DNA from: Takakia lepidozioides
Taxonomy: Eukaryota > Streptophyta > Takakiopsida > Takakiales > Takakiaceae
DNA: 38,778 nt
Direction of reading: 5' to 3'
Assembly (NCBI GenBank): GCA_030704615.1
Contig: JAKLZA010000284.1
Coordinates: 1 to 38,778 of the forward strand
Shown here: piece after piece, positions 31,001 to 38,778 of the stretch
Layout: each line of letters starts with the position of its first letter
Numbering within the stretch: position 1 is the stretch's first letter
Program-made: the position numbers and the translations under genes
The notes under the pieces: model-generated
The model's input: only the letters and a program-made list of their open reading frames with translations
The model's database searches: none
What the model was told of the DNA's origin: nothing

Positions 31001-34000
31001 CTCAAATAACAGACCCTGAAGTTCAAATTTTGCACCCAGAAACATTGAAATGTTCAGCTCAAACAGTGTGCGTTGCCGCACACTGTCTGAGCTGGCAGTG
31101 AAGGGTTCATTTCACCCTCACATAACAGACAGCAAGACCAAATTTTGCACTCTGAAAACATTGAAATGGTCTTCTCAAACAGTGTGCGTTGCAGCACACT
31201 GTCTGAGCTGGCAGTCAAGGGTTCATTTCAACCTAAGGTAACAAACAGTAAAGACCAAATTTTTTACCCTAAAACATTGAAATGGTCTGCTCAAACAGTG
31301 TGCGTTGCCGCACACTGTTTCAGCTGGTTGTGAAATGTTCATTTCAACCTAAGATAACAGACAGTAAAGACCAAATTTTGCACCCTAAAACATTGAAATG
31401 GTCTGCTCAAACAGTGTGCGTTGCCGCACACTGTTTGAGCTGGTTGTGAAGGGTTCATTTCAACCTCAGATAACAGACCCTGAAGTCCAAATTTTGCACC
31501 CAGAAACATTGAAATGTTCAGCTTAAACAGTGTGCGTTGCCGCACACTGTTTGAGCTGGCAGTGCAGGGTTCATTCCATCCTCAGAAAGATACCCATGAA
31601 GTCCAAATTTTGCACCCTTAAACATTGAAATGTTCAGCTCAAATACTGTACGTTGCCGCACACTGTTTGGGCTGGCAGTGAAGGGTTCATTTCATCCTCA
31701 AACAGGTGCCCCTGAAGTCCAAATATTTCACCCTGAAACATAGAAATGTTCAGCTCAAACAGTGTGCGTTGTCGCACACTGTCTGAGCTGGCAGTGAAGG
31801 GTTCATTTCACCCTCACATAACAGACAGCAAGACCAAATTTTGCACCCTGAAAACATTGATATGGTCTGCTCAAACAGTGTGCGTTGCCGCACACTGTTT
31901 GAGCTGGTTGTGAAAGGTTCATTTCAACCTCAGATAACAGACCCTGAAGTCCAAATTTTGCACCCAGAAACATTGAAATGTTCAGCTCAAACAGTGTGCG
32001 TTGCCGCACACTGTTTGAGGTGGATGTGAAGGGTTCATGTCAACCTCAGATAACAGTCCCTGAAGTCCAAATTTTGCACCCAGAAACATTGAAATGCTCA
32101 GCTCAAACAGTGTGCGTTGCCGCACATTGTTTGGGCTGACAGTGAAGGGTTCATTTCATCCTCAAACAGGTGCCCCTGATGTCCCAATTTTGCACCCTGA
32201 AACATTGAAATGTACAGCTCAAACAGTGTGCGTTGCCGCACACTGTCTGAGCTGGCAGTGAAGGGTTCATTTCAACCTCACATAACAGACACCAAGACCA
32301 AATTTTGCACCCTGAAAACATTGAAATGTCAGCTCAAACAGTGTGCGTTGCCGCACACTGTCTGAGCTGGCAGTGAAGGGTTCATTTCAACCTCACATAA
32401 CAGACACCAAGACCAAATTTTGCACCCTGAAACATTGAAATGTACAGCTCAAACAGTGTGCGTTGCCGCACACTGTCTGAGCTGGCAGTGAAGGGTTCAT
32501 TTCAACCTCACTAACAGACACCAAGACCAAATTTTGCACCCTGAAACATTGAAATGTTCAGCTCAAACAGTGTGCGTTGCCGCACACTGTCTGAGCTGGC
32601 AGTGAAGGGTTCATTTCCACCTCACATAACAGACAGCAAGACCAATTTTGCACCCTGAAAACATTGAAATGGTCTTCTCAAACAGTGTGCGTTGCGTACA
32701 CTGTTTGAGCTGGTTGTGAAAGGTTCATTCCATCCTCAGAAATGTACCCATGAAGTCCAATTTTGCACCCTTAAACATTGAAATGTTCAGCTCAAACACT
32801 GTGCGTTGCCGCACACTGTTTGGGCTGGCAGTGAAGGGTTCATTTCATCCTCAAACAGGCCCTGAAGTCCAAATATTTCACCCTGAAACATAGAAATGTT
32901 CAGCTCAAACAGTGTGCGTTGCCGCAACACTGTCTGAGCTGGCAGTGAAGGGTTTCATTTCACCTCACATAACAGACAGCAAGACCAAATTTTGCACCCT
33001 GAAAACATTGAAATGGTCTGCTCAAACAGTGTGCGTTGCCGCACACTGTTTGAGCTGGTTGTGAAGGGTTCATTTCAACCTCAAATAACAGACCCTGAAG
33101 TCCAAAATTTTGCACCCTGAAAACATTGAAATGGTCTTCTCAAATAGTGTGCGTTGCCGCACCACTGTCTGAGCTGGCAGTCAAGGGTTCATTTCAACCT
33201 AGAGTTAACAAACAGTAAAGACCAAATTTTTTACCCTAAAAACATTGAAATGGTCTGCTCAAACAGTGTGCGTTGCCGCACACTGTTTCAGCTGGTTGTG
33301 AAGGGTTCATTTCAACCTAAGATAACAGACAGTAAAGACCAAATTTTGCACCCTAAACATTGAAATGGTCTGCTCAAACAGTGTGCGTTGCCGCACACTG
33401 TTTGAGCTGGTTGTGAAGGGTTCATTTCAACCTCAGATAACAGCTGAAGTCCAAATTTTGCACCCAGAAACATTGAAATGTTCAGCTCAAACAGTGTGCG
33501 TTGCCGCACACTGTTTGAGTTGGCAGTGCAGGGTTCATTCCATCCTTAGAAAGATACCCATGAAGTCCAAATTTGCACCCCTTAAACATTGAAATGTTCA
33601 GCTCAAACACTGTGCGTTGCCCTACACTGTTTGGGCTGGCAGTGAAGGGTTCATTTCATCCTCAAACAGGTGCCCCTGAAACCCAAATATTTCACCCTGA
33701 AACATAGAAATGTTCAGCTCAAATAGTGTGCGTTGTCGCACTCTGTCTGAGCTGGCAGTGAATGGTTCATTTCACCCTCACATAACAGACAGCAAGACCA
33801 AATTTTGCACCCTGAAACATTGAAATGGTCTGCTCAAACAGTGTGCGTTGCCGCACACTGTTTGAGCTGGTTGTGAAGGGTTCATTTCAACCTCAAATAA
33901 CAGACCCTGAAGTCCAAATTTTGCACCCAGAAACATTGAAATGTTCAGCTCAAACAGTGTGCGTTGCCGCACACTGTCTGAGCTGGCAGTGAAGGGTTCA

Positions 34001-37000
34001 TTTCACCTCACATAACAGACAGCAAGACCAATTTTGCACTCTGAAAACATTGAAATGGTCTTCTCAAACAGTGTGCGTTGCCGCACACTGTCTGAGCTGG
34101 CAGTCAAGGGTTCATTTCAACCTAAGGTAACAAACAGTAAAGACCAAATTTTTTACCTAAAACATTGAAATGGTCTGCTCAAACAGTGTGCGTTGCCGCA
34201 CACTGTTTCAGCTGGTTGTGAAATGTTCATTTCAACCTAAGATAACAGACAGTAAAGACCAAAATTTTTGCACCCTAAACATTGAAATGGTCTGCTTCAA
34301 ACAGTGTGCGTTGCCGCACACTGTTTGAGCTGGTTGTGAAGGGTTCATTTCAACCTCAGATAACAGACCCTGAAGTCCAAATTTTGCACCCGAAACATTG
34401 AAATGTTCAGCTTAAACAGTGTGCGTTGCCGCACACTGTTTGAGCTGGCAGTGCAGGGTTCATTCCATCCTCAGAAAGATACCCATGAAGTCCAATTTTG
34501 CACCCTAAACATTGAAATGTTCAGCTCAAATACTGTGCGTTGCCGCACACTGTTTGGGCTGGCAGTGAAGGGTTCATTTCATCCTCAACAGTGCCCCTGA
34601 AGTCCAAATATTTCACCCTGAAACATGAAATGTTCAGCTCAACAGTGTGCGTTGTCGCACACTGTCTGAGCTGGCAGTGAAGGGTTCATTTCACCCTCAC
34701 ATAACAGAACAGCAAGACCAAATTTTGCACCCTAAAAACATTGATATGGTCTGCTCAAACAGTGTGCGTTGCCGCACACTGTTTGAGCTGGTTGTGAAAG
34801 TTCATTTCAACCTCAGATAACAGACCTGAAGTCCAAATTTTGCACCCAGAAAACATTGAAATGTTCAGCTCAAACAGTGTGCGTTGCCGCACACTGTTTG
34901 AGCTGGCAGTGAAGGGTTCATTCAGATAACAGTCCCTGAAGTCCAAATTTTGCACCTAGAAACATTGAAATGCTCAGCTCAAACAGTGTGCGTTGCCGCA
35001 CACATGTTTGGGCTGACAGTGAAGGGTTCATTTCATCCTCAAACAGGTGCCCCTGATGTCCCAATTTTGCACCCTGAACATGAAATGTACAGCTCAAACA
35101 GTGTGCGTTGCCGCACACTGTCTGAGCTGGAGTGAAGGGTTCATTTCAACCTCACATAACAGACACAAGACCAAATTTTGCACCCTGAAACATAGAAATG
35201 TTCAGCTCAAACAGTGTGCGTTGCCGCACACTGTCTGAGCTGGCAGTGAAGGGTTCATTTCAACCTCACATAACAGACACCAAGACCAAATTTTGCACCC
35301 TGAAACATTGAAATGTACAGCTCAAACAGTGTGCGTTGCCGCACACTGTCTGAGCTGGCAGTGAAGGGTTCATTTCAACCTCACATAACAGACACCAAGA
35401 CCAAATTTGCACCCTGAAACATTGAAATGTTCAGCTCAAACAGTGTGCGTTGCCGCACACTGTCTTCTGAGCTGGCAGTGAAGGGTTCATTCACCCTCAA
35501 TAACAGACAGCAAGACCAAATGGTGTGAAAGTTTCTTCCATCCTCAGAAAGGTACCCATGAAGTCCAAATTTTGCACCCTTAAACATTGAAATTTTCAGC
35601 TCAAACACTGTGCGTTAATGCCGCACACTTTTGGGCTGGCAGTGAATGGGTTCATTTCAAGCCTCAAACAGGTGCCCCTGAAGTCCAAATATGGCATCAC
35701 CCTGAAACATGAAATGTCGCTCAAACAGTGTGCGTTGCCGCACACTGTCTGAGCTGGCAGTGAAGGGTTCATTTCACCCTCACATAACAGACAGCAATAC
35801 CAAATTTTGCACCCAGAAACATTGAAAGGGTCTGCTCAACAGTTGTGTGCGTTGCCGCACACTTTTGAGCTGGTTGTGAAGGGTTCATTTTTCAAACCGT
35901 CAATCCAGACCCCTGAAGATTCAAATTGCAAACCCTGAAACAGTGAAATGGTCTCTCAATAGTGTGGCGTTGCCCGCACACTGTCTGAGCTGGCCTCAGG
36001 GTTCATTTCAACCTAGATAACAACAGTAAGACCAAATTTTTTAACCCTAAAACATTGAAATGGTACTGCTCAAACATGTGTGCGTTGCCGCACACTGTTT
36101 CAAATCTGGTTGTGAGAGGGTTCATGTTCAACCTAAGATAACATACAGTAAAGACCAAATTTTGCAAAAGAAAACCTTAAAACATGAATGTCGGCTCAAC
36201 CAGTGTGCCGTTGCCGCACACTGTTTTGGAGCTGGTTGTGAAGGGTTCTTTCAACCTCAGATAACGACCCTGAAGTCTCCAAATTTTGCACCCATAAACA
36301 TGAAATGTCAGCTCAAACAGTGTGCGTTGCGCCCACTGTTTGAGTTGCAGTGCAGGGTTCATTCCCATCCTTAGAAAGATTTAACCCATGAATGCCAAAT
36401 TTTTGCAACCCTTTAAACATTGAAATGTTCACTCAAACACTGTGCGTGCCCCACACTGTCTGAGCTGGCAGTGAAGGTTCATTTCATCCTCAAACAGGTT
36501 GCCCCTAGCCAAATATTTTCACCCCTGAAACATCGAATGTTCAGCTCAAATAGTGTCGTTGTCCGGCACTCTGTCTGAGCTGGCAGTGAATGGTTTTCAT
36601 TTCAACCTCAGATAACAGACAGTAAGACCAAATTTTGCACCCTAAAACTTGAAAGGTCTGCTCAAACTTGTGCGTTGGCCAGCACCTGTTTTACTGGTTG
36701 TGAATGTTCATTTCAACCCTCAATAACAGACCCTGAAGTCCAAATTTTTGCACCCTGAAACATTGAAATGTTCATCAGCTCAAACAGTGTGGTTGCCGCA
36801 CAACTGTTCTGAGCTGGCAGTGAGGGTTCATTTCACACCCTCACATAACAGAGCATCAAGACCAATTTTTTGCACTCTGAAGAAACATTGAATGGTCTTC
36901 GCAAACATGTTGTTCGTTTTGCCGCACACTGTATGAGCTGGCAGTGAAGGGTTCATTTACCCTAAGGTAACAAACGTAAAACAAATTGTTTTACCCTAAC

Positions 37001-38778
37001 CACACATTGAAATTGTCAAGCTCACACAGTGTGCGTTGCCGCACCTGTTTCACTGGCTGGGAAATGTTCATTTCACCTAAATACAGCAGTAAGACCCAAA
37101 TTTTGCACCCTAAAACATTGAAATGGTCTGCTCAAACAGTGTGCGTTGCCGCAAACTGTTTGAGCTGTGTGAGTGTTTCATTTTCAACCTCAGATAACAG
37201 ACCCTGAAGTCCAATTTTGCACCCAGAAACTTGAAATGTTCAAAGCTAGTTGTGCGTTGCCGCACACTGTTTGAGCTGGCAAGTGCAGGGTTCATTTCCA
37301 TCCTCAGAAGATACCCTGAAGTCCAAATTTTGCACCCTTAAACATTGAAATGTTCAGCTCAATACTGTACGTTGCCGCACACTGTTTGGGCTGGCAGTGA
37401 AGGGTTCATTTCATCCTCAAACAGGTGCCGCCTGAAGTCCAAATATTTCACCCTGAAACATAGAAATGTTCAGCTCAAACATTGTGCGTTGTCGCACACT
37501 GTCTGACTGGCAGTGAAGGGTTCATTTCACCCTCACATAACAGACAGCAAGACCAATTTTTGCACCCTGAAAACATTGATATGGTCTGCTCAAACAGTGT
37601 GCGTTGCCGCACACTGTTTGAGCTGGTTGTGAAAGGTTCAATTCAACCTCAGATAACAGACCCTGAAGTCCAAATTTTGCACCCAGAAACATTGAAATGT
37701 TCAGCTCAAACAGTGTGCGTTGCCGCACACTGTCTGAGCTGGCAGTGAAGGGTTCATTTCACCCTCACATAACAGACAGCAAGACCCAAATTTTGCACCC
37801 TGAAAACATTGAAATGGTCCTTCTCAAACAGTGTGCGTTGCCACACACTGCTGAGCTGGCAGTCAAGGTTCATTTCAACCTAAGGTAACAAACAGTAAAG
37901 ACCAAATTTTTTTCCCTAAAACATTGAAATGGTCTGAACAAACAGTGTGCGTTGCCGCACACTGTTTGAGCTGGTTGTGAATGGTTCATTATAACCTAAG
38001 ATAACATACAGTAAAGACCAAATTTTGCACCCTAAAACATTGAAATGGTCTGCTCAAACAGTGTGCGTTGCCGCACACTGTTTGAGCTGGCAGTGAAGGG
38101 TTCATTTCAACCTCAATAACAGACCCTGAAGTCCAAATTTGAAAACCCGAAACATTGAAATGTTCAGCTCAAACAGTGTGCGTTGCCGCACACTGTTTTA
38201 GCTGGCAGTGCAGGGTTCATTCCATCCTCAGAAAAGTACCCATGAAGTCCAAATTTTGCACCCTTAAACATTGAAATATTCAGCTCAAACACTGTGCGTT
38301 GCCGCACACTGTTTGGGCTGGCAGTTGTGCGTTCATTTCATCCTCAAACAGGTGCCCCTGAAGTCCAAATATTTCAATCACCCTGAAACATAGAAATGTT
38401 CAGCTCAAACAGTGTGCGTTGCGCACACTGTCTGAGCTGGCAGTAAAGGGTTCATTTTCACCCTCCATAACAGACAGCAAGAAAGACCAAATTTTGCACT
38501 CTGAAAACATTGAAATGGTCTGCTCAAACAGTTTGCGTTGCCGTACACTGTTTGAGCTGGTTGTGAAGGGTTCATTTCAACCTCAAATAACAGACCCTGA
38601 AGTCCAAATTTTGCACCGAGAAACAAAGAAATGTTCAGCTCAAACAGTGTGCGTTGCCGCACACTGTTTGAGCTGGCAGTGCAGGGTTCATTCCATCCTC
38701 AGAAGGTACCCATGAAGTCAATTTTTGCACCCTTAAACATTGAAATGTTCAGCTCAAACACTGTGCGTTGCCGCACCT
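25072..38778. repeat. Hairpin satellite: ~118 copies of a ~116-bp monomer
   Basis: A tandem array runs to the window end. Each monomer carries a near-perfect hairpin, CAGCTCAAACAGTGTGCG / TTGC loop / CGCACACTGTTTGAGCTG, then GGCAGTGAAGGGTTCATTTC, a variable segment and CCAAATTTTGCACCCTGAAA + CATTGAAATG. Spacing is 116 bp (for example 25304, 25420, 25536, 25652). Monomer types (for example 'AGGTGCCCCTGAAG', 'ACAGACAGCAAGACC', 'ACAGTCCCTGAAGTCC') form higher-order units of ~2.3 kb and ~2.9 kb. Open frames of 60-109 codons on both strands come from the repeat and are not genes. The left edge touches the motif I exon of A's methyltransferase-like gene, so the array lies in, or has replaced, that gene's upstream part. 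Confidence 0.95.

Larger units (their letters stand above)
9697..38778 (+). mobile_element. Element A: outer transposon of the same family, partial
   Basis: Inferred from three pieces. These are a left terminus (9697-9845), 3' exons of a leftward ParB-methyltransferase-type gene (10100-10300 plus 24506-25071), and a large hairpin satellite on the upstream side of those exons running off the window. Gene direction relative to the left terminus is the same as in element B. Element B (10301-24505) sits inside it. No transposase of A is visible, and the right end is not in the window, so its size is unknown and it could be incomplete. Confidence 0.6.

Noticed and set aside
25814-38715. Many open frames of 60-109 codons on both strands in the satellite
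   Set aside because: They repeat with the monomer and mirror each other because of the hairpin; no independent start context or domain.
25072-38778. Regularly spaced hairpin repeats resembling a CRISPR array
   Set aside because: The whole ~116-bp monomer is repeated with no unique spacers, there are no cas genes, and the context is eukaryotic. It is satellite DNA.

Overview
This is repeat-rich nuclear DNA of a plant-type (streptophyte) eukaryote. The evidence is spliceosomal introns, a Ty3/gypsy pol relic, a CACTA-like insertion and a Myb/SANT-like gene of the plant NAM-associated type. No ordinary single-copy host gene is visible, and the species cannot be named from the sequence. All exon models were made by eye from splice consensus and reading phase.

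Layout. (1) 345-4184: decayed Ty3/gypsy pol on the plus strand, split by a ~1 kb CACTA-like element. (2) 5281-6447: relic C, the 3' end of a transposase with a SWIM zinc finger, a ~60-bp tandem array and a decayed right terminus. (3) 7346-8167: a broken Myb/SANT-like gene. (4) 9697 to the window end: element A, of which we see the left terminus, the 3' exons of a ParB-methyltransferase-type gene (minus strand) and a ~13.7 kb satellite of ~116-bp hairpin monomers. (5) 10301-24505: element B, an apparently complete ~14.2 kb DNA transposon inserted in the last coding exon of A's methyltransferase-like gene.

Element B is the main discovery. It has a 9-bp target-site duplication (TCCAAATAG), short inverted termini made of CATGAGC repeats, and two divergent genes. 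Leftward is a 10-exon gene (1,494 aa) with a ParB/sulfiredoxin-like domain followed by a permuted DNA-methyltransferase-like fold, with a good motif I but a degenerate motif IV. Rightward is a 2-exon transposase (1,168 aa) with a zinc cluster, a DDE/RNase H fold and a SWIM finger, resembling Mutator-like (MULE) transposases. Between the genes lie ~2.6 kb of palindromic arrays centred on a large inverted repeat. The same core, GGCGCCGAATTTC, recurs in an intron of the methyltransferase gene and downstream of the transposase.

Three related elements (A, B, C) lie within 38 kb and show the same gene orientation and terminus style. Taking B out with one copy of the duplication leaves A's last exon in frame, and A and B share intron position and phase around motif I. 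My inference is a family of MULE-like transposons carrying their own ParB-methyltransferase-like protein, which may bind or mark the element's palindromes or counter silencing. That function is a hypothesis.
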